A stretch of DNA of 25,247 bases from Caldithrix sp964468415 (lineage in GTDB: Bacteria > Calditrichota > Calditrichia > Calditrichales > Calditrichaceae), in NCBI GenBank assembly GCA_964468415.1, contig CAYXUS010000290.1, positions 1-25,247 on the forward strand, written 5' to 3'. Both the position numbers and the translations under genes were made by a program. The notes below the pieces were generated by a model. The model saw only the letters and a list, made by a program, of their open reading frames with translations, ran no database searches and was not told where the DNA came from. How positions within the stretch are numbered: position 1 is the stretch's first letter; every line of letters begins with the position of its first letter. Positions 7,153-16,671 of this stretch are shown here, piece after piece.

Positions 7153-8226
7153 TTACCCCATGGCCACGGCATGTTGTTCTTGCTGCCTGCGATAATCTTC
7201 GATCAATTCGTTGAGAATCTCAATAATACTGATTCCGGCCGGACAATATTTGGAGCATCGGCCGCATCCCACACAATACAGTTCACCGGAATAGTCGGTA
7301 ATGTACTTGAATTTTCGATACAGCCGATGGCGTGTCCGGCTTTCCAGCGTGGGACGGAAATTTTCCCCGCCGGCAACTTCGGCAAAGGGATTGAGCATGC
7401 AGCTATCCCAGCGACGCTCACGTTTACCGGCGATAATGTTCAATTCCACCTCGTCAAACACATCAAAGCAATAACAGGTGGAACAAACCAAATTGCAGGT
7501 TCCGCACCCCACACAGCGTTCGGCAATTTTCTTCCACACATCGGAATGGTACACGTGTTCAAAAATTTGCGGCAAACGATTGTGGTGCATCTTTAATTTT
7601 TTGGCATATTCGGGACGTTCGTATTGAATTTCGTTGCCCAGTGGCAAGCCGGCACCGAATTCGGTCAAAATACGTTCTCCGGTCTCGTCCACTTCAAAAA
7701 CCAAAAATCCCTTTTCCACCGGAACCATGAACAATGAAAAACCAGTCGTGTCGAAAATATCGATGCCCAAATCCTGCGCAAAATGGTGTTCGTCCGGTTC
7801 GTAGGCGATGCCGATAAAAATACTCTTCTCCCGGCGAACAAAATAATTTTCTTCCGGTTTTCCCCGCTCAAAGCCGTAATCCAGCAATAAAATCGCTTTC
7901 ATGTCGTAAGAATGCACGCCTAAAAAAATCCGCTCCTGCGGTTTGAGCTCCGGCTTTTTGACTTTCGGCTTTTTGTTCAGCTCAAACTCCAGCAAAGTTT
8001 CACGCGGCGGCAAAAAGAATTTTTTGAGCGGTTGAATGGTGCGGGGATAGTTTAGCACTACTTTCTGAGGATCGGTGGTCACCTGAAAGGAATACGACTT
8101 TTCACCCTTGCGATGCGGCGCAATAAGCTGGGCCTTGTCCATCAAAAACCGAATAAACCGGTCCGTCGTATTCTGATCGAAGAAATAGCGTTTTAATTGC
8201 GAAAGATCTTTTGTCTGGCTGCTCAT
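7153..8226 (-). CDS. hydB: Group 3b hydrogenase beta subunit: iron-sulfur protein
   Basis: A 357-residue subunit of the HydB/4Fe-4S dicluster family. The C-terminal third has CVGCGTCNLVCSTCYC (Cys238-253), RERRWDSC (Cys276) and CVGCGRCSKYCPAGIS (Cys318-328), enough for two [4Fe-4S] clusters. The N-terminal half keeps family blocks such as RTIQPLKKFFLPPRE, FLGVHSYD and IGIAYEPDE. As I recall the Pyrococcus protein, further cysteines occur in those blocks (a GVHACD-like stretch and a CFC stretch); all are replaced here. One cluster is therefore probably lost. It is the first gene of the operon. ATG 8226 has GAGG 7 bases upstream and a sigma-54-like promoter just before it. Confidence 0.92.
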   Translation of the reverse strand: MSSQTKDLSQLKRYFFDQNTTDRFIRFLMDKAQLIAPHRKGEKSYSFQVTTDPQKVVLNYPRTIQPLKKFFLPPRETLLEFELNKKPKVKKPELKPQERIFLGVHSYDMKAILLLDYGFERGKPEENYFVRREKSIFIGIAYEPDEHHFAQDLGIDIFDTTGFSLFMVPVEKGFLVFEVDETGERILTEFGAGLPLGNEIQYERPEYAKKLKMHHNRLPQIFEHVYHSDVWKKIAERCVGCGTCNLVCSTCYCFDVFDEVELNIIAGKRERRWDSCMLNPFAEVAGGENFRPTLESRTRHRLYRKFKYITDYSGELYCVGCGRCSKYCPAGISIIEILNELIEDYRRQQEQHAVAMG

Positions 8227-8260
8227 AATCCTTCCTCTGTTTGTGTCCTGTTAATTATTT

Positions 8261-8277
8261 CACAATTATCGTGCCAA
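8261..8277 (-). promoter_or_regulatory. Sigma-54-like (-24/-12) promoter for the hyd operon
   Basis: The minus strand reads TTGGCACGATAATTGTG. This matches the YTGGCACG-N4-TTGCW consensus in the whole -24 box, the spacing and TTG of the -12 box; only the last two bases (TG for CW) differ. Initiation would fall roughly 20-25 bases before hydB ATG 8226, leaving room for the Shine-Dalgarno site. No good sigma-70 pair competes for this position. Confidence 0.5.
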
Positions 8278-8450
8278 AATAGATTTTCATGAACAAAAAG
8301 GCATTTTTTGATGATTTTTAAGCAGTTACGAAAAGGGAACCCCACCAGGGCCAGGCCACGGATTCCTAATTTTTAAAAGATTTAGAAAGGACATTCTCAG
8401 ATATCGGAATTAAAGGAATGCCAAGATTTCCTCGGGAAAAAGCTAAAAAC
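8278..8450. other. Upstream region of hyd operon
   Basis: This is noncoding sequence between the presumed hyd promoter and the terminator of the gene cluster to its right. It would be the place for activator sites if the promoter is sigma-54 dependent. I see short palindromic bits such as GGCCAGGCC near 8350 but no convincing paired operator, and no open frame. Confidence 0.4.
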
Positions 8451-8477
8451 AAAACGGGGGATGTATTCCCCCGTTTT
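8451..8477. terminator. Strong intrinsic terminator after hybrid kinase gene
   Basis: AAAACGGGGG (8451-8460) and CCCCCGTTTT (8468-8477) form a perfect 10-bp stem around a 7-base loop. The arms supply A's and T's on both sides, so it can work in either direction. It lies 41 bases past the stop of the hybrid histidine kinase and insulates that cluster from the hyd promoter. Confidence 0.9.
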
Positions 8478-8517
8478 TAAGTAAAATTCAAAGACAGGTG
8501 GGTCGACCAGAAACGCC

Positions 8518-11304
8518 CTAACTCTCCAGTACCTGTCTGATCTTTTTGGCCATTTGCTGAATGGTGTAGGGCTTGTGCAAAAAGTGATAGCCTTTGCTCC
8601 ACAAGCCGCTTTTCATCAGTTGACTGTCGGTGTAACCGGAGGTGAGCAAAATTTTGATATTCGGATTTAAGCGTTTTATTTCATCGGCTAATTGGTCGCC
8701 GCCCATCTCCGGCATGACCATGTCGCTGAACAACATGCTAATTTCATTCAACAAATTCTTTTCTTTGATTAGTTCCAGAGCCTTTACGCCATTTTCCGCT
8801 TCGTACACCTTGTAACCCAAATTTTTCAAAAAGGCGCAGGCCAATTCGCGCACGTCCATATCGTCTTCCACCACCAGAATGGTCTCACCGGCTCGTTGGG
8901 TCACCTCGCTGGTGTCATCCTTTTCCGTCTCATCTTCGCTTTCCTGAGTAACCGGCCAATAAATATGAAATGTGGTGCCCCGTCCTTCTTCGCTTTCCAC
9001 GTAAATGCTGCCGTTATTCTGCTTGATAATGCCGTACACGGTCGAAAGTCCCAGACCGGTTCCCTTGCCTTCGTCTTTGGTGGTAAAAAACGGTTCGAAA
9101 ATTTTCGTCTGAATATTTTCGGGGATGCCCACGCCATTGTCCGAAATGCTGATGCGTACGTATTCGCCTTCTTTGCTGCCCGGATGCCGGGCGACAAAAT
9201 TTGCATCTAATGTGACGTGCATGGTTTGCAATTTGATGTATTTTTTGATTTCGGGATTATCGATCTGGTTTAGGGCATCGCGTGAATTGACAATCAGGTT
9301 AACCAGCACCTGTTCAATTTGTCCCGGATCGGCTTTCACCGGCGGTAAATTGTCGCTAAGCTCTGTTTGCAGATCGATGTCTTCGCTGATGAGTTGCCGC
9401 AACATTTTGCGTAAATCGTTGATGATTTGATTGATGTTGATGATGCGCGGTTCGATCATTTGCTTGCGGCTAAAGGCCAACAACTGACGAATGAGATTTT
9501 CGGCTCGTCGCCCGGCGCGTAAAATGTGGTGCACATGTACCAATTGCGGGTGATCGTGGGGTAGGCCCCGGCGAATCATCTCGGCATACCCGTTTACGGC
9601 CGTGAGAATATTGTTAAAATCGTGGGCAATGCTACCGGTTAACAAACCGATCGATTCCATTTTTTGCGCCTGGAACAGCTGCTGCTCCAACTGCTTTTTC
9701 TCCGTAATGTCGCGCATAATGCCTTCGTAGGCGACCACTTTTCCCTGATCGTTGGTAATGGCATTGGCCGTTACCAGAACGATCAATTTTTTGCCTTCCC
9801 GGTTCTTCAGAAGCAATTCGTAATCTTTAACAAAGCCGGTTTCCTGCATCGCTTGCTGAAATGCTTCCCGGTCTTTCTCGTCCCAGTACAGATCTTTCAC
9901 ATTCAACTTCAAAACTTCTTTTAGCGAGCTGTAACCGAACAATTTTACGCCGGCCGGATTCATATCCAGAATTTTCCCGTCGGTGCTGGTTACGTAAACC
10001 ACATCGGCCGAACGCTCGAACAGCAGGCGCAGGCGGCCTTCGGAACGGCGCAAGTGTTCCCGGGAATGCTTGCGATCCATCGCATTTAAAAAGATCAATC
10101 CCGCCGTATTCAGAGTGCGTTCCGTAAAATCCGGCCACGCATCTTTTTTCTTTAAGGAATCCAATCCGATAAAACCCACAATGGTTTCGTTAATCGAAAG
10201 AGGCACGATAAACAGCGATTGTACCTCTTCCACCTTCCAGATGGATTTCAGAGTGCTGGCTTCCAGAGGCAGTTGTTCCAGATCGTTCACGGCCAAATGC
10301 GGTTCCCTTTTCAATGCGCGAATAAACCAGCTAAAATCTTCGTTGTCCACCTTTTCGTGACGGCTGATTTTTTCCTTAACGCCCTCCCGGCGATATTCGT
10401 GCGATTTGTTCAGTACCGTTCCTTTTTTGGCAAAAAAGTACAGATAGGCGCGATCGGCATCATAATACTCGCACAATTTTTTCAGTCCGTTGACAATCAT
10501 GGCATCGGTTTCATCGGTGGGCGTTTGGATGAAACGAATGGCCAAATTGGTAAGCGATTGCTCCAATTGCAACGAATTTTTGAGATCGATGATATTTTCT
10601 TGCAAAGTACGAATTTTTTCGTGCTGCTGGATCGATTGATTTTGCAAGGCATTAAAATCGTTGCGCAGTTCGCTTAGTTTTTCCGCCTTGGGTTCCAGCT
10701 TTTCTACCTTAAACTTAAGCTTGAATAGTTTTTGGTAAAGTTTGTTTAAAAACAGGTAATGAAAAACACCGATCACATTGGCAAAGACAGGGAGCAAGAA
10801 TAAAATCAACGTTTGCTCCTGAGCTTTTTCGGGATAGAGGATCAAATAGCTCCAATAAGCCAAAGTGACCAGCACACCGGCCGGTAAAGCCTGCCACAGG
10901 TTCATGAAAAGGAATAAATAGGCAATAATAATCATCAGGGCAAAACCGGATGAAAGCAAAATGCCTGCAGGCTGGGTTAACGAGAAATCGAGAAAAATAA
11001 GGCCAATGGCCGCACTCAAAAGAGCCAACAGCTCGCTTAGTACAATCACATAATGATTTTTTGTGCTGCGCAGCGAAACGATGGAAATAATCCAGAAAAC
11101 AAAAAAGAGCCAATACAAAGGCGCCAACAAAAGCCTGTGTTCGCTTTGTGCCACCACCGAAAGCATCAAATAACTAAAGACACTGTACAAAACAAACAGC
11201 AGGATGGAACCCGTCCAATGGTTAAACAAAGAATAGGCCGTCTGCACGGCGGGTGCCCCGCTTTTCAGTTCCTCTTCCTTTTGGCCGGTTGGTTGTGTTA
11301 ACAT
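8518..11304 (-). CDS. Hybrid sensor histidine kinase (TM-GAF-PAS-HisKA-HATPase-REC)
   Basis: A 928-residue hybrid kinase. About six membrane helices lie between residues 30 and 185, followed by a coiled coil (about 195-248) and a GAF-like domain (about 250-410). A PAS domain follows (about 422-540, ending in MRDITEKKQ). The HisKA H-box is LLTGSIAHDFNNILTAV with His561. The ATPase has SDNGVGIPENIQTKIFEPFF (721-740) and GKGTGLGLSTVYGIIKQ. A C-terminal receiver has acidic residues in VVEDD, phospho-acceptor Asp861 in LFSDMVMPEMGG and Lys911-Pro912. The class is common for multi-input sensors; no DNA-binding output is attached. ATG 11304 is 24 bases after the stop of the large secreted protein, so the two are probably co-transcribed. 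The signal is unknown. Confidence 0.93.
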   Translation of the reverse strand: MLTQPTGQKEEELKSGAPAVQTAYSLFNHWTGSILLFVLYSVFSYLMLSVVAQSEHRLLLAPLYWLFFVFWIISIVSLRSTKNHYVIVLSELLALLSAAIGLIFLDFSLTQPAGILLSSGFALMIIIAYLFLFMNLWQALPAGVLVTLAYWSYLILYPEKAQEQTLILFLLPVFANVIGVFHYLFLNKLYQKLFKLKFKVEKLEPKAEKLSELRNDFNALQNQSIQQHEKIRTLQENIIDLKNSLQLEQSLTNLAIRFIQTPTDETDAMIVNGLKKLCEYYDADRAYLYFFAKKGTVLNKSHEYRREGVKEKISRHEKVDNEDFSWFIRALKREPHLAVNDLEQLPLEASTLKSIWKVEEVQSLFIVPLSINETIVGFIGLDSLKKKDAWPDFTERTLNTAGLIFLNAMDRKHSREHLRRSEGRLRLLFERSADVVYVTSTDGKILDMNPAGVKLFGYSSLKEVLKLNVKDLYWDEKDREAFQQAMQETGFVKDYELLLKNREGKKLIVLVTANAITNDQGKVVAYEGIMRDITEKKQLEQQLFQAQKMESIGLLTGSIAHDFNNILTAVNGYAEMIRRGLPHDHPQLVHVHHILRAGRRAENLIRQLLAFSRKQMIEPRIININQIINDLRKMLRQLISEDIDLQTELSDNLPPVKADPGQIEQVLVNLIVNSRDALNQIDNPEIKKYIKLQTMHVTLDANFVARHPGSKEGEYVRISISDNGVGIPENIQTKIFEPFFTTKDEGKGTGLGLSTVYGIIKQNNGSIYVESEEGRGTTFHIYWPVTQESEDETEKDDTSEVTQRAGETILVVEDDMDVRELACAFLKNLGYKVYEAENGVKALELIKEKNLLNEISMLFSDMVMPEMGGDQLADEIKRLNPNIKILLTSGYTDSQLMKSGLWSKGYHFLHKPYTIQQMAKKIRQVLES

Positions 11305-11328
11305 TTCCTTGTTATTCTCCGAGTTAAA

Positions 11329-14300
11329 TTATTTTTGTAAGACCATTTTTTTGGCTGCAACAAATTGTTTCCCCCGAATCTGGACAAAATAAATTCCGCT
11401 GGCCGCAGGCCTTCCATTCTGGGTTCGTCCATCCCATTTGAATCGGTAGTAACCGGGATCGAACAGCCGTGGGGCAATGAGAGTGCGTATTTTACGGCCG
11501 GTAACATCAAAAATACGCACCGAAATTTTATCGGCCCGGGGCAAATCGACCTGAAATACCGTTGTGCTATTAAACGGATTGGGATAGTTTTGGTGCAAGC
11601 AAAAGTGCCGGGGCAAATTTCTAAAATTCTGCAAGGCTTGTTGCACAAAATCGGCCGTGCCCACCAAAACCCGCAATGTCTGTTTTTTGGCGTGCAAGCG
11701 CAGGGGGAACGCGGTGTAGTGCACCCCGCTGCCGGGATTAACCACAGACCACTGCCAGCCCTGCGGAAGCGAATCGTGAACAAACTCCAGTTCAATCGGT
11801 TGGTTTACCGTGGACTCCACGGTAAAATCGAAAACGTAACCTGTTTTGCCTTGCGCCCGGAAATCACGCGTTAGCCGGGAAAAGCCCGTCGAAGAATCGT
11901 GTGCCGGAAAGTAAAGGGAGACATATTTGCCAATCACCGGTAATTCCGGTAAAAGTGCGGCTGCCACGTTTTCTTCCGGAGCCACCCCAAAGGTGTTTAA
12001 CGTGTCAAAATAGGCAGCGCTGCGGGCCAGAATGCGAAATTGCCAAACATTGTCAACAGCGGGTGAGGCATTCCTCTGCACTTTGGCCAAAGGCGCTGCG
12101 GCCTCAACGGGAGGGATTTTCAATGTTTGGGCCTGGCTGCAAAATACCGCGTAGCCTTTAAACGGCTGCAACTGGCGGGCCACCTCCCAGCCATTGCCGT
12201 TGTAATAAAACAAGGTTAACTGTGCATCTTCTTTTTCCACACTTTGCCAATCCACCGCAAACGAAAAAGGATCACCAATCATGTTCCAGCCTGCGTGCAA
12301 AGTTAATTCGAAATCTTCGTCAATCGGTACCGACTGCACATTTTCCACATCCAGCGTTAAAGAATCTTTGGTGATTAAATAAACCGCTTTGCCCGGGGCT
12401 AAATTCATTTGCAAATCGTCGATTTCGCGAAATTGTTTACTGCTCGCATCCCAATCGAAAAAGCGGTATTTGGCGGGATCGTAACTTCCCAGATCATCTT
12501 TGAACAAATTCTCCAACGTCTGGTTTTGGGCAGCACAGGGCAAGGAAATCATCTGGTACTGTTCCCGGCGGGTTACTTGCGGAAAAACCATTTGCGAGAT
12601 GTGCACCGGAATATTCAGGGCGTTTTGTGCTCCGCCTTGCGGATATTCCGTAACAGCCCCACCATGGTACACCACAAAATAAATTTCCAGTCCCCGCGCG
12701 GTTACCCAATCAGCGGGAATGGCAACGACCTCTTTTTCCGCATCCAATGATTGCATGAGCAAATTTCTGAACTCGGATTCGCCGCCCACCCGGCATCTCA
12801 ATTCGGCTTTGCGAATGCTCGTCGAATCGTCGGACACCCGAATCGCAATCCACAAATCTTTCCCTGCGACAGCCTTTACCGTATCGGGATTAAAATCTAC
12901 CTGTGCCGGCGTCGGATCGATTTTACCGCTTCCGCACAGTAAAAGCGGCTGCGGATCGGCATGTGCATTGTCGGTATGCCCATTAAGCCAGGCGCGGTAA
13001 GCCGTTGCCTGAGTAGGAGCAAAACTCAAAGCGTTTTTAAGCGTATCTCCCGGCAAGAGTACCGTACTGCGCACTTCGTTTACCAATTTAAAGGCAGAAG
13101 CCCGTTCTCCGCTAATAAACAGGCTGTCCAGGGTAACACTACTGTTGCCTTTGTTGATTAGCAAAAAAGGAAGAATGCGTTCTTCGGACAAAAAGACCGC
13201 CCCAAAGCGCAACGAATCTTGCGGCTGAAAGACCAGCAAAGGCGCATCAGCCGAGAATAAGGCCATACCCGTCAGCGAAACGCGCAATACTTTTTCGCGA
13301 ATGTCCTGAGAGTAAAGGCGTAATTCCGCCTGATGCCAGCCGACCGAATGCGGTTCGTAACGCACCGTAATCCCGTAGGTAGTGTCTTCCGGTTCCAGAA
13401 CAACCCCCAACGAATCTCCGAGCACACGGAACTGAGACCGGTCGTTACCGACAATTTTCAGCGAATCGATAAGCACCCGAACTTTACTGCGATTTTTAAG
13501 CATGAACTGACGATTTTTACCGCTGTGCACCGTAATTGTCCCGAAATCCAGAGAATCGGGCAGGCTAACATGTGCCGAATCGGCCCGGCCATGCAGGCTG
13601 ATTTCTTCGGGTTCATGGTAAGGATTGTTCCAGAAAACCAAAAGTCGGGCATGGAACGAGCCGGCGCCGGAAGGCTGGAAACGAACGGGCACCAGCAGCG
13701 AATCACTTCCGGCCGGAAGTGTCGGGTGATCTACTTCCTGCACCCAGAACGCATGCAAAGCATCGTCGCGCAAGACCAGAGAATCGATAACAACCGGGGC
13801 ATCCCCCGTATTCTTAAAACAAAGGTTATCCGTGGCAATTCTGAAAATTGAGATCGCCCCAAAATCCAACGAATCCGGCCGCACACTCAATTTGGGTTCA
13901 ACCCCTTCGGCCCGGATTTGCATTACTTTCGGATTCTGAAAAGGATCATTGGAATAGATAGCCACCTGTGCCTGCTGCACTCCGGAATGTTGGGGTACAA
14001 ACTGCACGGGGTAGCTCAACGTGTCCACCTGCGGACGCAAGGTCACGGGAAAGGTTAGTGCAGGGAAATGCAAATCTCCGGCATCCGTGTCAACCACCAT
14101 CGAGTCGATGGTCAAAGGGGAATTGCCCTCATTAAACACATGGATCACCTGCCGCGCCGTTTGAAAAAGCACCACCCCGGAAAAGCGCACCGTGTCCGCA
14201 TCGATCCCCAACTTTGCCGCCTTAACCAGCGCCGTTAAAGGAACCAGCGAAGAATCGCGACGTACGTCATCACTGCGTACGACCAAGCGGGCATGCAGAG

Positions 14301-16515
14301 TACCATGTTTTTGCGGGGTACAGCGTACGTAAATTTTTAAAGAATCATTCTGCGGCTCAACTTCCGAAACTTCAGGGGACTTCCACCAGGTAAACGAAGC
14401 GGCATCCGTTCCCCTAACGGCAACTTCTGTAATGTGCAAAGGAATGTTGCCGCTGTTTCGAATGTTGAAATGCATGGTAGAATCGTGAGGCGCAATGATG
14501 GTGCCAAAGTTCAGAGAGCCACTGGAAAAGACGGCATAGGCCGCAATTCCCTGCCCGGCGAGAGGTACCAACGTTTGCGGATGGAAAGGATCATTCGATT
14601 GAAAAAGCAATGAATCCGCGTAAGCAAAAATCGAATCGGGTCGAAAAGTAACAGAAAGCGTGGCCGAATCGCCGGCGGCCACCGTCAGAGGCAGCGCAAC
14701 CTGCCAGCTAAAATTGGGCGTTGAATTCTGCAGACCTATTTGGGTGATGGTCAAAGGCTCGTTGCCCGTATTTTTCACGACCACCGTCCGCACACCGTCC
14801 CGATTCACCATCACCGAATCGAACTGCACCTGCTTTGGCGCTATCGCAATCACCGGAGCGGTTCCTTCGCCCTGCACGGAAATGTGCAATGGCGACTCAT
14901 CCGGATCGTTGCTGTAGATTGCAAGCGAATCCCGATAGAGTGCAAGCGTATCGGGTGCAAAATAAACCGTGAGCACCAAGGGGAAAGAAGCCGAAGGCTC
15001 CAGCGTAGAAGCGTTCAGTTTAAAGGAAAATATTTTGGCCGTGGCGCATTTCAGCGAATCGATGCGTAATGTATCGGTTCCCAGATTGTAAATTTTGATC
15101 TGCAACGAATCGCGTTGCCCTACCGACAGCGTCCCGAAATCAAGCTGATCGGGCAGAACAAAGATATCGGGCACCACGCCCCGACCCGTTAAAGGAACCG
15201 AAGCTTCGCCCAAATCGCTTTGCAACGCAAGGTGTGCCTGAAAAGGCGCAATGCGTGCCTTGGTAGGAGAAAAAGTAACCGGAATGCGCAAACTGTCGGC
15301 CATGGGCAGGGAGAGCGGCAAGGAAAACTCCGGAATTTTGAATTGATCGGCATCGGCACCCTGCAAAAGAATGCTTTGCACCGTCATGGTGTTATCGCCG
15401 TAGTTTTTAAGCGTTACCACTTTTTGCAAAGAATCACCCAGGCTCACATCCCCGAAAGGTAATGAATCGGGCCGGACGAAGACAGCAGGATACCATTTCC
15501 GCGCATAAGGCCCACCGTACGCTCCCATGTCATTACGTGCACTTCCCAGCGACGGGGGAAAATACAAATCGTTTACATCCGTATCGGGATTTCCCTGATC
15601 GATCACCGGAGAATTTTCCTGCAGATGAAAGAAAAGCGTATCGGCAAAAAGGGGATCGGTCATCAAATTTGTCGTCCCCAAATTGGGCTGATCCACATCA
15701 CTGTAGCTCACCTCGGGCGTTCCGGAAACATTGTAAATTTGATTTAACGCCTGGTTAAAGAAGATGATGCTGTTTTCCACTGTAATGACGCCGTCGGTAG
15801 CAAGAATTCCCTCGGCACCATTGTAGGCAATAACGGAATTGGTTGCTTCCAGTTGGTCACCTGTTGCCGAAAGCAAAATTCCCTCGTTGGCACTGGAGGC
15901 TACAATGGAATTGGTAAGTGTAATTGTTCCATCATTGGTTTCAATGCCCGAGTCGCCGGAACGCAGCAAGCGGCAGGCAATCAACTCAAGGCTGCCGCCG
16001 GAGGTGATGTCCACGCCATAGTCATTGTCCAAAATATCGCAGCGGGTCAGGCGCAAGGTGGCCCCGCTTATCGAAACGGGTTTTGCGCTGTTTCCCACAA
16101 TTCGCACATGCTCAAAGGCCATCGTACCGCCCTGCAAAGACAAGGCGCTGTTCCCGCTTACCCCCGAAATGCGTACAAAAGCGAGCGCACATTGATCGGA
16201 GGCCGTTGAAGAAAAAAGGAGTCCTTTCCAACCGGAGGCATTTCCATCTTCAGAGGCAAAGATGATCGAATCGGAAGCAGTGCCCCGGGCCACCAGTTCC
16301 CCGTCCACTTTCAAATTGTAATTCCCACTGAAAAGGACCTGTACGCCCGGTTCAATGGTCAACTGCAGTACGGTTAATTTGCCCGTGACGAGGTAGGGAC
16401 TTCCGGCCTTAGTCCATGTTTCGCCGTCAATCGTTCCCGATACTTGCGTTTGGGCCCATAAAACGCTCAGGGAAGAGAGAAGAAAGATTAAACTAAAAAA
16501 TGATTTGCGCATCAT
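11329..16515 (-). CDS. Giant exported protein: beta-helix, eight ASH-type repeats, T9SS-like sorting tail
   Basis: A 1728-residue secreted protein. MMRKSFFSLIFLLSSLSVLW followed by AQTQ is a signal peptide with probable cleavage near residue 21. Residues about 45-335 form a right-handed beta-helix with repeated 'NSIV...GI' rungs. From about 347 to 1190 there are eight repeats of roughly 100 residues, each opening with a LDFGxxxxG-like strand and then 'NxGxxxLxIDS'. This is the ASPM/SPD-2/Hydin (choice-of-anchor D) pattern. A mixed beta region follows. The last 89 residues start LHQNYPNPFNSTTVF and include DVTGRKIRTL and SGIYFVQIRG, the type-A C-terminal sorting domain linked to type IX secretion. 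Two ATGs (16515, 16512) are possible and neither has a clear Shine-Dalgarno site. It is probably a surface adhesin or scaffold; no catalytic residues are recognisable. Confidence 0.9.
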   Translation of the reverse strand: MMRKSFFSLIFLLSSLSVLWAQTQVSGTIDGETWTKAGSPYLVTGKLTVLQLTIEPGVQVLFSGNYNLKVDGELVARGTASDSIIFASEDGNASGWKGLLFSSTASDQCALAFVRISGVSGNSALSLQGGTMAFEHVRIVGNSAKPVSISGATLRLTRCDILDNDYGVDITSGGSLELIACRLLRSGDSGIETNDGTITLTNSIVASSANEGILLSATGDQLEATNSVIAYNGAEGILATDGVITVENSIIFFNQALNQIYNVSGTPEVSYSDVDQPNLGTTNLMTDPLFADTLFFHLQENSPVIDQGNPDTDVNDLYFPPSLGSARNDMGAYGGPYARKWYPAVFVRPDSLPFGDVSLGDSLQKVVTLKNYGDNTMTVQSILLQGADADQFKIPEFSLPLSLPMADSLRIPVTFSPTKARIAPFQAHLALQSDLGEASVPLTGRGVVPDIFVLPDQLDFGTLSVGQRDSLQIKIYNLGTDTLRIDSLKCATAKIFSFKLNASTLEPSASFPLVLTVYFAPDTLALYRDSLAIYSNDPDESPLHISVQGEGTAPVIAIAPKQVQFDSVMVNRDGVRTVVVKNTGNEPLTITQIGLQNSTPNFSWQVALPLTVAAGDSATLSVTFRPDSIFAYADSLLFQSNDPFHPQTLVPLAGQGIAAYAVFSSGSLNFGTIIAPHDSTMHFNIRNSGNIPLHITEVAVRGTDAASFTWWKSPEVSEVEPQNDSLKIYVRCTPQKHGTLHARLVVRSDDVRRDSSLVPLTALVKAAKLGIDADTVRFSGVVLFQTARQVIHVFNEGNSPLTIDSMVVDTDAGDLHFPALTFPVTLRPQVDTLSYPVQFVPQHSGVQQAQVAIYSNDPFQNPKVMQIRAEGVEPKLSVRPDSLDFGAISIFRIATDNLCFKNTGDAPVVIDSLVLRDDALHAFWVQEVDHPTLPAGSDSLLVPVRFQPSGAGSFHARLLVFWNNPYHEPEEISLHGRADSAHVSLPDSLDFGTITVHSGKNRQFMLKNRSKVRVLIDSLKIVGNDRSQFRVLGDSLGVVLEPEDTTYGITVRYEPHSVGWHQAELRLYSQDIREKVLRVSLTGMALFSADAPLLVFQPQDSLRFGAVFLSEERILPFLLINKGNSSVTLDSLFISGERASAFKLVNEVRSTVLLPGDTLKNALSFAPTQATAYRAWLNGHTDNAHADPQPLLLCGSGKIDPTPAQVDFNPDTVKAVAGKDLWIAIRVSDDSTSIRKAELRCRVGGESEFRNLLMQSLDAEKEVVAIPADWVTARGLEIYFVVYHGGAVTEYPQGGAQNALNIPVHISQMVFPQVTRREQYQMISLPCAAQNQTLENLFKDDLGSYDPAKYRFFDWDASSKQFREIDDLQMNLAPGKAVYLITKDSLTLDVENVQSVPIDEDFELTLHAGWNMIGDPFSFAVDWQSVEKEDAQLTLFYYNGNGWEVARQLQPFKGYAVFCSQAQTLKIPPVEAAAPLAKVQRNASPAVDNVWQFRILARSAAYFDTLNTFGVAPEENVAAALLPELPVIGKYVSLYFPAHDSSTGFSRLTRDFRAQGKTGYVFDFTVESTVNQPIELEFVHDSLPQGWQWSVVNPGSGVHYTAFPLRLHAKKQTLRVLVGTADFVQQALQNFRNLPRHFCLHQNYPNPFNSTTVFQVDLPRADKISVRIFDVTGRKIRTLIAPRLFDPGYYRFKWDGRTQNGRPAASGIYFVQIRGKQFVAAKKMVLQK

Positions 16516-16626
16516 AGCTGAATTTGTCTTTTAAGTACCACAAACACTTACTTAACTAAATTGTCATTGGCCCGGGTATTTTTGATTAAAATACTTTGTT
16601 TGTTCGTTGTACGAAACTTGCCCATT

Positions 16627-16659
16627 CCGAAACTCCGCTTCCCCAAACGGAATTTCCGG
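16627..16659 (-). terminator. Imperfect hairpin after the TPR gene (weak terminator or processing site)
   Basis: On the minus strand, AAATTCCG and CGGAGTTT pair around a 10-base loop with one mismatch. The stem is lengthened by CCG/CGG across a bulge. It begins 12 bases past the TPR gene stop at 16672. There is no T run behind it, so it may instead protect the 3' end or tune read-through into the large gene downstream. Confidence 0.3.
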
Positions 16660-16671
16660 CGGACAAATGCC

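Noticed and set aside
12000..16000. Recurring gaatcg-type short DNA words in the giant gene, looking like a direct repeat array
   Set aside because: They come from the repeated Ile-Asp-Ser and Asp-Ser codons of the ASH-like protein repeats; spacing and flanks are not conserved at the DNA level, so this is neither CRISPR nor a tandem DNA repeat.
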